In this document: in pieces, positions 45,031 to 55,200 of the stretch
Numbering within the stretch: the first letter of the stretch is position 1
How the letters are laid out: each line of letters begins with the position of its first letter
Source of the DNA: Bombyx mori
Taxonomy: Eukaryota; Arthropoda; Insecta; Lepidoptera; Bombycidae
DNA: 64,000 nucleotides
NCBI RefSeq assembly: GCF_030269925.1
Contig: NC_085124.1
Location: 15,066,001-15,130,000, forward strand
Reading direction: 5' to 3'
Program-made: the position numbers and the translations under genes
Notes under the pieces: generated by a model
Seen by the model: the letters and a program-made list of their open reading frames with translations, nothing else
Databases searched by the model: none
What the model was told of the DNA's origin: nothing

Positions 45031-45654
45031 AAAAAATGAGTATAGGAAGATTTGGATTAAAAAAAAAAACACGGAAACATCTCAAATACGAATTTTATTA
45101 CAAAACTAATATACCGGTATCAGCCAGATGTCTGTTCATGATAACTTAATTTATTACTTATGTGGCTAGCCCACAAAAAATAACGATTTACGTTCTTGAC
45201 ACTTTTAATTAGTTGAAAATATATGAAATTACATTTTTGACATAATTTCAATTTCATCCTACTAATTTTATGTCATCTGAAAGTCGAAATATTTGTATAA
45301 CGATAGGAAGTTGACCTGTTTGAACTCGAATTCAAACGTAAATATCAGGAGGATGTATTAGGCCGCGTAAGTTGGAATATTCGGTCAGTCTGAGGCCAAG
45401 AGTCAGCTGGGTCCACTTGGAAATGAGGTTTTTTATGTTTGCATATTTACATATGTGCTGAAAATAGTATGGTGTTTTTTTTCCCCAAACCCTTTTGATT
45501 GTTATTGGCTATAAATAATTACGCCAATTTGGATTTTGGGTTAAATTAATTCAAGTTTTAAGTAAAACATTTCACAAATGAGACAACTGAAGCTAGCGTT
45601 GAACATTGACATCATAATACGCCATCATTTACCTTGAAACCAATAGCTGGTAGC
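45031..45654. other. Nothing recognised
   Basis: AT-rich sequence without gene or repeat signature. Confidence 0.4.
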
Positions 45655-45830
45655 TTCGCTAGTGAACTAGCCAGGATGGTACTACCTTTTTTTTTTTTTT
45701 TTTTTTAACGCTTGGGAATCCATTTACGGATACCCGGTCGAGGAGGATGGTAGTACCTACCTGCGTCGCCTCAGAATACGTCCTACCGCCACTAGCTATG
45801 TAAATTTACGCAACAGTACTGTTTTCTGGT
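45655..45830 (-). mobile_element. Old Bm1-like SINE fragment
   Basis: Diverged GGATGGTAGTACCTACC and CGTCCTACCGCCACTAGC match the reverse Bm1 body; T-rich insertion at about 45688-45706. Confidence 0.55.
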
Positions 45831-46118
45831 TTTACTGTCACTTTAATGTATTTTTTAGTTTATAAATATACTAGATGATGACCGAGCTTTGCTCGCCTTT
45901 TTTTTTTTAATCGCCGTCTTGTTGTGTCTTTAAACCAGTAAAAATAGTATTATTATTCGCCAATAGATGTCGGGAAGAGTTGATTATTGAAAACACGAAT
46001 AAAACAACATTTTCTGAAAATAAATCGTAGCTAGATCGATTCATCGCCCCCGAAATCCCCTGTATACTAAATTTTATGAAAATCGTTGGAGCCGTTTCCG
46101 AGATTCAAATTATATATA

Positions 46119-46497
46119 TGTCGGAGCACGCCAGGTATGGCTGAGCGGTAGTTTCGTCATCACTCGTATTCGATTGAACTCAGTTTAGATAAAACTTTTT
46201 GAATAACAATTATTGAAACTCAACACACACAACTTTCACAATGACAGGATAAACCGACAGTTTCGTTGCACATATCGACAGATCGACTGACTGAGACGGA
46301 CGGAATGACTGTCTGACACGGAATGCCACGACTCTGTCCACGTACCGCCATTTTATACTGTGGCGTTACGTAGTCTACCCTTCATTTTGTGATATTTATC
46401 AAAACAACATTTCATAATTTAAAATAATAATCAAAACCACCGTCTTAATATTACTAAAAGTCGTTATCCACGACAACTAAAGTCGTTATCCACGACA
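46119..46497 (-). repeat. 3' LTR
   Basis: Nearly identical to 50377-50759, with a few substitutions and a 4-bp indel. Tandem AAAGTCGTTATCCACGACA-like units lie at its right end. Confidence 0.92.
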
Positions 46498-46845
46498 CGG
46501 CCATTCTGACATGTCACACGTCCCTGTGTGACGCTCCTGCAAGGAAAACAATCTTTTGCAATATCAAACAGGTTTCGTCTCGGCCAATCCTGATACATTC
46601 ACGATTGAGGATTGGGATTCCTTTCATTACAAACCATAACGTTAGCTCTCAACAAGATCTTTAACAGACCATGTTAACCTGTGTGAGTAGATAACTTAAT
46701 TACCCAATTATTAGTGATACACTATACAACTGAAAAATTTCATTAATGCTCAATAAGCATTAGAAACCCGAGTTATTATAAAACAACTCCATCTGAGCAG
46801 TATTTCATCAGTATTCTGTATCAACCACAAACTATCGTTACAATT

Positions 46846-47136
46846 ACTTCCATCTAGTGAGAGTAACTCATGCCACCTATATCGAGTGGCGATAAACCAA
46901 TTCAAGTGCCACCTCCATCAAGTAGCTCTTGACTACTTATTGCCTCCATCCGGCAAATAAGTGGGACCTCCATCCGGTACCCAACTTCAACACAAAACAC
47001 TAATGCCTCCATCCGGCACGCAAGTGGAACTTCCATCCAGTACCCACTTCAACCATAAAACACATCACAATGCCTCCATCCGGCAATAAAACGAACACAT
47101 CACCTAAATCGAGCGCACCTAAATCGAGCGATGTGT
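46846..47136. repeat. Cluster of hairpins with a shared TCCATCC-type loop
   Basis: Eight or nine short inverted repeats lie in a row: 46846-46858, 46872-46890, 46909-46925, 46940-46956, 46963-46982, 47004-47018, 47022-47049, 47071-47085 and 47095-47136. Loops are mostly TCCATCC or TCCATCT, while stems vary (TTGCC/GGCAA; ACC/GGT versus ACT/AGT; GCCAC/GTGGC; ACACATC/GATGTGT). Part of the cluster is a 65-bp tandem repeat of a short plus a long hairpin. It sits near the 3' LTR in the non-coding part of the element. Confidence 0.8.
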
Positions 47137-47781
47137 TCAATTACCAGTCATAAATGACACCGAATACTGTTCTTTACTAATCACACAAAATAGGACAACA
47201 AAATCCTTACTTTAATCAGTCAGTTGTATCGTGGTCAATTGATCCTACATCTTCTACATCACTAGTTTCAACAAAATCGTATAGAACGCTCCTGGCCTGG
47301 CTGCCGGCGCAGCTAGTGACATTGCCACCCACATTATCATTAAAACAAATGATAAAACCAATACACATCATTTCACAATATAGAGTCAAAGTCATTACTA
47401 GACCAACACAACAATAGTCTCCATTGAGACCCAGGTCTCCGCTGTACCAATCGATGGAGATGCTCTCACCTCACTGATCAGTCTCGTCAGTAGCACTACT
47501 TAGAGGCAACCTTATGTAATCATAGGTTCTATTACCAGTTAAAGCCACAAAATTCAACATCAAATTTTACTAACTTTCCAATGTTCTGGTCTCGTCAAAG
47601 TTAATCTCTTACTTTCAGTATCATTTTAAGTAAAAACCTTTAGGGATATGGCACGCGAACTATTAAGAATTCGAAGGGGCTCACTTTTGTTATTCTTATG
47701 GTAGAACAATTTAAAATAGATGTACGGCTTCTAGCACTTCTTGTCAAGAACAATTCCATGAGCTCACCGCGAGCTTGGTCA

Positions 47782-48054
47782 TCAATAACGCAAGTCTGGG
47801 CTTCGAATAAGGACACTAGATTTAAGTGTTCTATTTCGCTGAATGCTCAATCTCACTGAACCGATTAAAACAACTATCAGGTAGTACATGACATACAATA
47901 GGTAAGCAATAAACCATCGCATAGGATTTGTTCCGTACAGTTTTGAGTCAAAACAACAGAAACCTTTTATGAGAACCATCGTATAAAATTGATGAGTTAT
48001 GAAGCTACTACTAATAGATTTCTTGACAAGAGAGCATTCGGCACCCGAATCCAA
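47782..48054 (-). pseudogene. Retropepsin-like protease fragment of the LTR element
   Basis: The minus-strand translation starts with LDSGAECSLVKKSI, the active-site signature of retroviral-type aspartic proteases (D-S-G). The rest of the 90-codon frame has no clear flap or second half, and no RT follows. It lies downstream of the integrase remnant, so it probably came from a second element or a rearrangement. Confidence 0.6.
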
Positions 48055-48224
48055 ATAAAAATAATACGACTCACCAGATTGTTCTTATTTACCAAAATTG
48101 CCCGATGTTACGCAGCTACCGGCACGTTGCTCCGCTCGGCCGGTGAATAGTTGACCCATCGAGCGCCGACAGACGGCGTTTGCGTCCCATATCTCGTATT
48201 GGCTGCAGTAATCACGTGTCGAAT

Positions 48225-48275
48225 GCGACACGGCCTTCCTGATTGTACACGTCCTCGTGTGATAGTTAACCTACA
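48225..48275. repeat. Second copy of the LTR-adjacent internal sequence
   Basis: CGACACGGCCTTCCTGATTG and the following CACGTCC/GTGTGA block resemble the sequence immediately inside the left LTR (46493-46540). Confidence 0.6.
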
Positions 48276-48864
48276 ATCAAAAACATCCACGAGAACACTT
48301 GTTCCGCTCGATCACTCCTGACTACACTTTACGACTTATCGGAAAATTTAAAGTCATCAAAGCTTTAAACTGTTTTAATACCATTTTAACCAAATCAAAC
48401 AATAGGGTATACAAAGTTCACTATTCAGCAGCCAGAGCACGTACCACAGTCGTTCATCAAACTTCAAATTTACTCTGTACAATCAGGCATAGCTTACAGG
48501 AACTCAGATCAAAGAAAACTTCCGAGTAAAAATATCTAACGCCACGGCTCTCCAGCCGACCAGCAATCACAATTGCCCTCATGATGCGCATACACAGCGT
48601 GGATCGCCCGTGTGCATCACCCGCTGACTACACACGATGGTCTTTACAGACCCCGACCTCCGCCAGAGCCAAACGCGCACCGCGCACCCACGGACTACTT
48701 GAGTTGCCTCAAGAGACACCGATTTCTACCGGGCTACGACTACGTAATAGCTACTGGTACGGTCGAACACAATACGGCCGATAGACTATCCTTACTCGAG
48801 TTTTCACCACAATTTAAGCTTGCTCTTCATCATCATCAACTACATCAACCTCGACTGGTATGTG

Positions 48865-49021
48865 TCATGCTGGCATTTTTCTTGGCCTATCATGTGGGTA
48901 TTTGTAAGTACGTTTTGAATTTAAAGCTTTCAATGTGTAACGGTCACCATTCAATACTTCAACTACTTTAAACGGCCCTTTAAACTTTGGATCTAATTTC
49001 GTTTGATTACGCTCTTCGTTT
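48865..49021 (-). pseudogene. Integrase C-terminal (GPY/F-like) fragment of the LTR element
   Basis: The minus-strand translation includes KLDPKFKGPFKVVEVL, GDRYTLKAL and a Lys/Arg-rich end terminating at TGA 48865-48867. The GPF plus DRY-L pattern is the GPY/F module found at the end of many Ty3/gypsy integrases. Its upstream (right) side is cut at 49022 by a Bm1 insertion; catalytic core residues are absent. Confidence 0.78.
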
Positions 49022-49800
49022 TAATGTGTGGACGAGCTCACAGCCCACCTTGTGTTAAGTGGTTACTGGAACCCATAGACATCCACAGCGTAAACGCACC
49101 ACACCTTGAGATAGAACTTCCAAGGTCTCAGTATAGTTACAACCGCTGCCCCACCCTTCAAACCGAAATACACCACTGCTTCACGGCAGAAATAGGCAGG
49201 GTGATGGTACCCGTGCGGTCGATGGCACTATACGGAGCACCCGTCTGGTGCCACGTCCTTACCCACGAGAACGTCGCCGCGCTGCGACGCCGGCCGCGCG
49301 CGATCGCAGTCAGAGTTATTCAAGGATACCTCACAGTCTCCTACAAGGCGGCGTGCCCTAGCGCAAGTGCAGCCGGAGCGCGGAGGCTCCAATCTCGGCA
49401 GTCCGTGCTGGAGGCGTGGTCTCGTCGTTTGGCGGACCCGTCGGCCGGCCGGCCTCCGTACCGTCGAGGCGATCTGCCCGGTTCTCGCGGACTGGGTGGG
49501 CCGCGACCGCGGAAGTCTCACCTCCGGCTACCTGTGCAGACTCACAAGACATTTTACCACCATGCAAACTTCTTACCGCAACAAATCTTACCAGCCGCCA
49601 CGCAAACTACAATTTTACGGGTTCCACCTCTCCTACACGATGTTACTCCCACACTGAGGAAGCCAACCGCGAACACTTGTCAAGCACGCACAAGCACGCA
49701 TTTCACCGGAAAAACCTGCATCCGCCAGCGGAACCCGAACACTGCCGCATCGCCAGACATGAACGCACCGGACGTCTTATCTTACAGGTCATGACGACTT
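49022..49800 (-). mobile_element. Bm1-type SINE interrupted by an R1 fragment
   Basis: The reverse Bm1 copy runs 49022-49218 and resumes at 49529, after R1-derived sequence. TACCCGTGCGG at 49208-49218 and TACCTGTGCAG at 49529-49539 look like a duplicated target, with two differences. The tRNA-like head lies at about 49700-49800. Confidence 0.88.
49213..49528 (+). pseudogene. Internal fragment of an R1-clade ORF2 inside Bm1
   Basis: The translation VRSMALYGAPVWCHVL, ENVAALRR, RRLQSRQSVLEAWSRRLADP matches the thumb/C-terminal region of the R1 frame at 15339-17828. About 37 codons are missing in the middle. There is no 3' UTR or poly(A), so this is not an ordinary 5'-truncated insertion. The left junction shares GTGCGG with both partners. 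Confidence 0.87.
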
Positions 49801-50061
49801 CAGATGCGTCAATTTTTCTTCCCCACGGAAACCTGCTTGCTTTCTTGTTTGCTTGCTTGCTGGAGCCCGAAGTCATTGAACGTGTAGTGTTATTGGTATT
49901 GAATCTAGTAGATTCTAAAATTTCAGCGACAATTCACAGTCTCATGTCCTGGTTTACTGCACTAGTGCCATGTAACTCTAGCAGAACTCAGCGGCTTAAA
50001 ATAATTCTTGTCGGAACTACCCACTCGTCATGACAGATCCATTATTGCGATCGAAGTTTCA

Positions 50062-50376
50062 CTTGAGATTTGCACTTGCCTTAATTTCTTGCAATAGCTT
50101 GTTACGTGTTGTATTTCCGCTAGTAAATGCCATGTGATGAAGTCGACAGTCAAACTGGGCAACATGAGCCAGAACGTAAGATGTGATGATTTCTTCGTGG
50201 CTCAGATCTTCCATCAAGGTAACAGAGACGTTATTACAAGACTTACGTATGCTGCATTCACGCTCTTGTGGCGTACCATTACTAGTATTCTGATCTGCAT
50301 CATGTTTTTTTGCTGTACTTCGAACATGTTCAAACACGTCACGCCAGTGAGAGTAGAGCCCTGATCTCCCTTCTGA
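50062..50376 (-). pseudogene. Unrecognised frame at the gag position of the LTR element
   Basis: The minus-strand frame (50439-50059) begins inside the LTR and continues into the internal region. There it contains FEHVRST, LSHEEIITSYVLAHVAQF and NKLLQEIKA. Its position directly after the 5' LTR suggests a gag remnant, but I see no zinc knuckle or other gag signature. Confidence 0.35.
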
Positions 50377-50759
50377 TGTCGGAGCACGCCAGGTATGGCT
50401 GAGCGGTAGTTTCGTCATCACTCGTATTCGATTCAACACAGTTTAGTTAATAAAACTTTTTGAATAACAATTATTGAAACTCAACACACACAACTTTCAC
50501 AATGACAGGATAAACCGACAGTTTCGTTGCACATACCGACAGACCGACTGACTGAGACGGACGGAATGACTGTCTGACACGGAATGCCACGACTCTGTCC
50601 ACGTACCGCCATTTTATACTGTGGCGTTACGTAGTCTACCCTTCATTTTGTGATATTTATCAAAACAACATCTCATCATTTAAAATAATAATCAAAACCA
50701 CCGTCTTAATATTACTAAAAGTCGTTATCCACGACAACTAAAAGTCGTTATCCACGACA
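50377..50759 (-). repeat. 5' LTR
   Basis: Partner of 46119-46497. Followed on the right by TATA and the remainder of the interrupted Helitron. Confidence 0.92.
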
Positions 50760-50801
50760 TATATATTAATATACAAGAATGGCTCGTTTAAAGTTATAAG
50801 A

Positions 50802-51174
50802 TAAGCTATAAGCACTCAAAAAAGTCTCTCCACCCTGGAATAAATTGTGAGAATTGTTATTGTTAATTTGCAGTATTTGTTGTTTTCTATTAAGACGATG
50901 ACTAATGCGACGTGACACTGATTGGGTGACACTATTTACAAAATAAATGGGGCTGGTCTGGTTTCCGGAATGCTAAACTTGAGAAACGAAATTGTTTTCC
51001 ACTTAGATTGATATGTTTCTTACCGTTTGGGCCATAAGAATGAACTCTCGACAGCCATAAAGGTCTTAAAAATTTATTGAATGCTAGCTTTTGCCTGCAA
51101 CTCCGTCGGGTGGAATAGTTACTTTGGCATAACGCTAAATTTTACCTCCCACTTCATTTACGTAGAAAATGAAA
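50802..51174. other. Nothing recognised
   Basis: AT-rich sequence without gene or repeat signature. Confidence 0.4.
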
Positions 51175-51485
51175 ATATTTTTGAATTATAGAATGTTAAC
51201 AAGCTATTAAAAACCTTATTTTGAAACATTACATTTTTTACTGGTGGTAGGACCTCTTGTGAGTCCGCACGGGTAGGTACCACCGCCTCGCCTATTTCTG
51301 CCGTGAAGCAGTAATGCGTTTCGGTTTGAAGGGGGGCAGCCGTTGTAACTATACGGAGACCTTAGAACTTATATCTCGAGGTGTGTGGCGCATTTACGTT
51401 GTAGATGTCTATGGGTTCCAGTAACCACTTAACACCAGGTGAGCTGTGAGCTCGTCCACACATCTAAGCAATAAAAAAAAAACAT
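51175..51485 (+). mobile_element. Bm1-type SINE, head-less form, with duplicated flank
   Basis: Bm1 begins at 51240. The preceding 63 bp (51177-51239) closely match the flank of the copy at 53125-53430. Confidence 0.92.
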
Positions 51486-51519
51486 TATTTATTGGTGCTC
51501 CACTTTTATTGGCCTTACC

Positions 51520-51661
51520 GTTTTGATATATAGCCTATAGCCTTCCTCAACAAATGGTCTATCTAACACTGAAAGAATTTTTTAAATCGGACCAGTAAGT
51601 AGTTCCTGAGATTAGCGCGTTCAAACAAACAAACTCTTCAGCTTTATAATATTAGTATAGA
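51520..51661 (-). mobile_element. Helitron 5' end fragment
   Basis: Complement reads TCTATACTAATATTATAAAG, then a GAAGAGTTTGTTTGTTTG-type block; the 3' end is absent. Confidence 0.7.
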
Positions 51662-51699
51662 TGTGAAAAATTCCATTGTTGATTTCACGTTTTTCAATA

Positions 51700-51790
51700 C
51701 CATTGTTCATAGATGAACACACGGCCCATCTGATGATGAGTAGTTACCCGTAGCTCATGGGCATCATCAGTCTGGGGCAGAACTATGTCG
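51700..51790 (-). mobile_element. Old LINE tail fragment
   Basis: Diverged AGATGAACACACGGCCCATC, TGATGATGAGTAGTTACC and CATCAGTCTGGGGCAGA match the CR1/L2-like tail. Confidence 0.55.
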
Positions 51791-51873
51791 CAGTCTAAAT
51801 TCAAAATAAAGGAACTGTACTGTGGATGTCTGAAAATAAATGTTGTATTATCAGACATTTATTTTATATTGTA

Positions 51874-52162
51874 CTAGCTGACCCGGCAGACTTCTTAGTC
51901 CCTCAATCGATAATAAAATACCTAAACTTTTGTATAAAATAAACTTAAGACAAACAAAATGAATCCGTCCGACGGGGGACATATCAAGGGAAAAACAAAA
52001 TTTTTATTTAATTCCGAGCATTTTCATATTTATTTACCTTTTAAACCTTCCCTGAAAATCCACAAATAATTCAAGACCAAAATTAGCCAAATCGGTCAAG
52101 CCGTTCTCGAGTTTTAGCGAGACTAACGAACAGCAATTCATTTATATATATATATATATAGA
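51874..52162 (-). mobile_element. Non-autonomous Helitron, complete (family of 480-769)
   Basis: Left end CTAGCTGACCCGGC (complement of the 3' terminus); right end TATATATATAGA (complement of 5' TC). Includes a TA microsatellite at 52143-52160. Confidence 0.85.
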
Positions 52163-53124
52163 TTTTTAGACAGTTTTACTTTGTGTAGTTTGCAGATTAA
52201 TATATTAATCGAAAAATCTCACATTTTATTTTTATTTTATTTAAATAGCAATATTTTGAGTATTCCAAAAACGAATTCCGTGAAACCTATAAGATTATTT
52301 TTTTAAAACATTTGTAACGTTCTAAATCCATTCAATTTTCTTATTCATGAGTTCAATACGTGATCGCTCTGTTTTTGACATCAAAGACGGTTACGGATAC
52401 AATCTTATGTACGTGACACTTTAAATGGAAATTGACACAAATTTGATTTTTTCTCTCTTAACCTAGTAAATTAAATGGAGCAACTTTCAGGAATCGATTT
52501 TAATTTCTTTTGTGACCTTTATCTTGTAGCTACTGTATATTAATAAGGCCCGCCGAATGTTTTTGGAACTAAAGCCCTTAGACACAACGCTAACGACAAT
52601 TGTATAAGATCGAAGCATCTTCATCTTTCAAAAAATCAAACAAAACAGGTCTTATACAATAGGATGTATGTAGTCGATAGGCAATTCTAGAACGGAAGGA
52701 TAGGTTTGCAATCAAAAAAACACTCAAACAATTTCCGAAAATTAAACATTTTCAACACAATACAAGAATTTTCACTACCTTATCCTAGCAATTTGATATC
52801 AAAGCATAATTACCTTTGCTAATTTTCAATAATATCACTAAATTAATTTAGACGCGACCGACAGACATCCGTATACGTGAAGCCTTTAGGAAAACCAGAG
52901 GCATTATTCCATTTGCCATTACTCATTAATTCATCTATAGTTAAATTAACTCTCACTGATTTCTGTGGACTTCGTTTGAGCAGCATACAGTATTCAAAAT
53001 GATTTAATTTTATTTCATCGATTGTATTTTTGAATTAATTTACAATTTAACTTCATGTTGAAATGTTAATTTGAATTCAATAAAATGATTTAAAATAAAA
53101 TAATTTATTTACTGGTAACACCAT
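52163..53124. other. AT-rich stretch, nothing recognised
   Basis: No gene-like frame or repeat seen in nearly 1 kb. Confidence 0.5.
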
Positions 53125-53430
53125 TATTTTTGAATTATAGAATGTTAACAAGCTATTTAAAACCCTATTTTGAAACATTAAATTTTTTACTGGTGGTAGG
53201 ACCTCTTGTGAGTCCGCACAGGTAGGTACCACCGCCCTGCCTATTTCTGCCGTGAAGCAGTAATGCGTTTCGGTTTGAAGGGTGGAGCAGCCGTTGTAAC
53301 TATACTGAGATCTTAGAACTAATATCTCAAGGTGGGTGGCGCATTTACGTTGTAGATGTCTATGGGCTCCAGTAACCACTTAAGACCAGGTGGGCTGTGA
53401 GCTCGTCCACCCAACTAAGCAATAAATTTT
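53125..53430 (+). mobile_element. Bm1-type SINE, head-less form, with duplicated flank
   Basis: Bm1 begins at 53189; preceding sequence matches 51177-51239. Confidence 0.92.
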
Positions 53431-54244
53431 TTTATTACAATTTAACTTTATGTTATGTTGACTATGGGTGAAAACTATAACACGAAGAATTTGATTATAT
53501 AGACCTAGCATACCATAGAATTATTTCTAAAAGTTATACATTTGTATACAAGTTCCAACTGAAAAGATTCGGACCGTTAGTTTATCGAGTAAATACGCTC
53601 CCTCGGTGAAAGATATCCCTTTCATAGTTATCAGTACCAACAACTGCCCAATGCCGCACTACGCCGTATCTCTATTTCAGCTTTGCTAAATACGTTTTCA
53701 ATTTTATTTGGCCTACGATGAGCGTAAAAAAAGGCGATGGGAAATATCAACCCTGACTCTATTGCTATTAGAAGTTAATTTGAAAAAAAACGGATCTATT
53801 CATAGTGAAGTATTCCAGATGGTCTGTGTTACAATTACGGCACAATCGTATTTATAGTAAAAACCAAAACTATAACTATAACTATAACTTGTAGTCAATA
53901 ATAATTTGCGCAGGAGTTGCCGCCCCTTTCAACATGTCCTCCGCCTGAAGAACAATAGATCAAAGCGTGGTCATCTTGTATCTTTACCACTTCGACAAAT
54001 AAGATGCGCCGGCGACATGTAGCAGGGGGCGTGGTTTAACAGTCATTGCACACGGCACTCGGATTACCTGATGTGACGTAAAATCATATGATTTCGGTGC
54101 TGCGTTGAGATGTGCGAGTTGACTTGCTCACTCGCGACAATAGCACTGTATGATTTCTAGATGAATATCAACCAGAATTGGTAGGTTTCCATTACCTATT
54201 GACAGTAACTAATTTAAGGGTTTTGGTATATAATTATAAATTGA
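53431..54244. other. AT-rich stretch, nothing recognised
   Basis: Contains a short ACTATA tandem repeat at about 53869-53889. Confidence 0.45.
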
Positions 54245-54470
54245 ATTTTTATTTTGTTAAGCTTCTTATTCTTCTTCTGAGTCGGTCTCTTCATTGCTGA
54301 AGGTCGTGTCTAATCTGAAATGTGGACCAATCGATGCACAATGCTTCCCCACGTCTTCCTGTCCTCGGCCGTTTTTATAGCCTAGGTTATTGGCAGGCCG
54401 GTGAGCGTCTTAACCAGATCAGACCAGTGGGTAGGTGTGCGTCTGCGTGATCTTCTCCCGTCTGTTAAAC
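54245..54470 (-). pseudogene. RTE-type ORF2 C-terminal fragment
   Basis: The minus-strand translation has RRSRRRTPTHWSDLVKTLTG and AEDRKTWGSIVHRL, the W-SD...AEDR..W pattern at the end of RTE-like endonuclease-reverse transcriptases. One stop lies between the two blocks. No palm domain. Confidence 0.75.
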
Positions 54471-55059
54471 TTAAAATTATAAATATAAAATAAAATAAAA
54501 TTTAATGTATTTGAATAATTTTCAACATTTAATGTTCACGTTGTGAATTCTGTGGACACGGGTAACCACTTAAGTCTTGATGAGCGATGTCGACCAGTCT
54601 AGGATATTAAAACTATAATGTAGAGCGCTTCCGATTCTTCTACAATAATTTTGGAGTTTATAATAAAGGCTATTCGTAGCAAAACTAAAGCATGTAATGG
54701 GAAGCTTAAGAGCGAATGTTGCCCAAATCATTAAAATTTTTATTATGTTTCCAACACTCACCAATCTATTGAGGCAAACAGAAAACCATTTCTGTTAAGC
54801 TGCATGTTGTATTTTACATACTGCTTTTTTTAAAGCTTGGACTCGCGAACCTCACGTATCACGGTCCACCATGTTTTAGGTGGTTACCGAAGCCATGAAT
54901 ATGAGTTTTAAGCTTCAGTTCTGTGGTACAAAGGCAACATTAGCCTTTCAACCGTTGCGTTGCGATGTTTGGAAGGTATTCTAGATTTATGGTACTTTTT
55001 TATCTAATTTACAAAGTGCGGATATAGTCCACAAAACAAACAGTTATATTCTTAATTCT
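54471..55059. other. AT-rich stretch, nothing firm
   Basis: A faint SINE-like trace at 54840-54900 (CACGTATCACGGTCCACC, GGTGGTTACCGAAGCC) is too diverged to assign. Confidence 0.35.
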
Positions 55060-55200
55060 AACCGTTGTAACTATACTGAGGCCTTAGAACTGATATCTTA
55101 AGATGGGTGGCGCATTTACGTCGTAGATGTCTATGGGCTTCAAGTAAACACTTAATACCGGGAGAGCTGTAAGCTCGTCTACCCTAAGCAATAAAAAAAT
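55060..55200 (+). mobile_element. Bm1-type SINE, 3' fragment
   Basis: Starts at ACCGTTGTAACTATACTGAG and ends GCAATAAAAAAATAAA. Confidence 0.85.

Larger units (their letters stand above)
46119..50759 (-). mobile_element. LTR retrotransposon (Ty3/gypsy-like), decayed and mosaic
   Basis: Terminal direct repeats of 379 and 383 bp (46119-46497, 50377-50759) start TGTCGGAGC and end CCACGACA, with TATA on both outer sides (46115-46118, 50760-50763) as a likely 4-bp duplication. Protein remnants read on the minus strand, so the right LTR is the 5' one. Integrase remnants lie upstream of protease remnants, opposite to the normal gag-protease-RT-integrase order, and no RT is seen. A Bm1 copy containing an R1 fragment is inserted at 49022-49800. 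The element cannot be autonomous. Confidence 0.87.
45871..50801 (-). mobile_element. Helitron split by an LTR retrotransposon
   Basis: The minus-strand 3' end is at the left: CTAG at 45871-45874, preceded (in minus-strand reading) by the hairpin CGAGCAAAGCTCG. The 5' TC is at 50801-50800, within TCTTATAACTTTAAACGAGC. About 290 bp of Helitron sequence surrounds the LTR element 46119-50759. Flanking bases fit A/T insertion. Confidence 0.82.

Noticed and set aside
46846..47136. CRISPR array
   Set aside because: The repeats are 13-28 bp hairpins with varying stems and irregular spacing inside a eukaryotic LTR element; no cas genes, and the setting is an insect genome.
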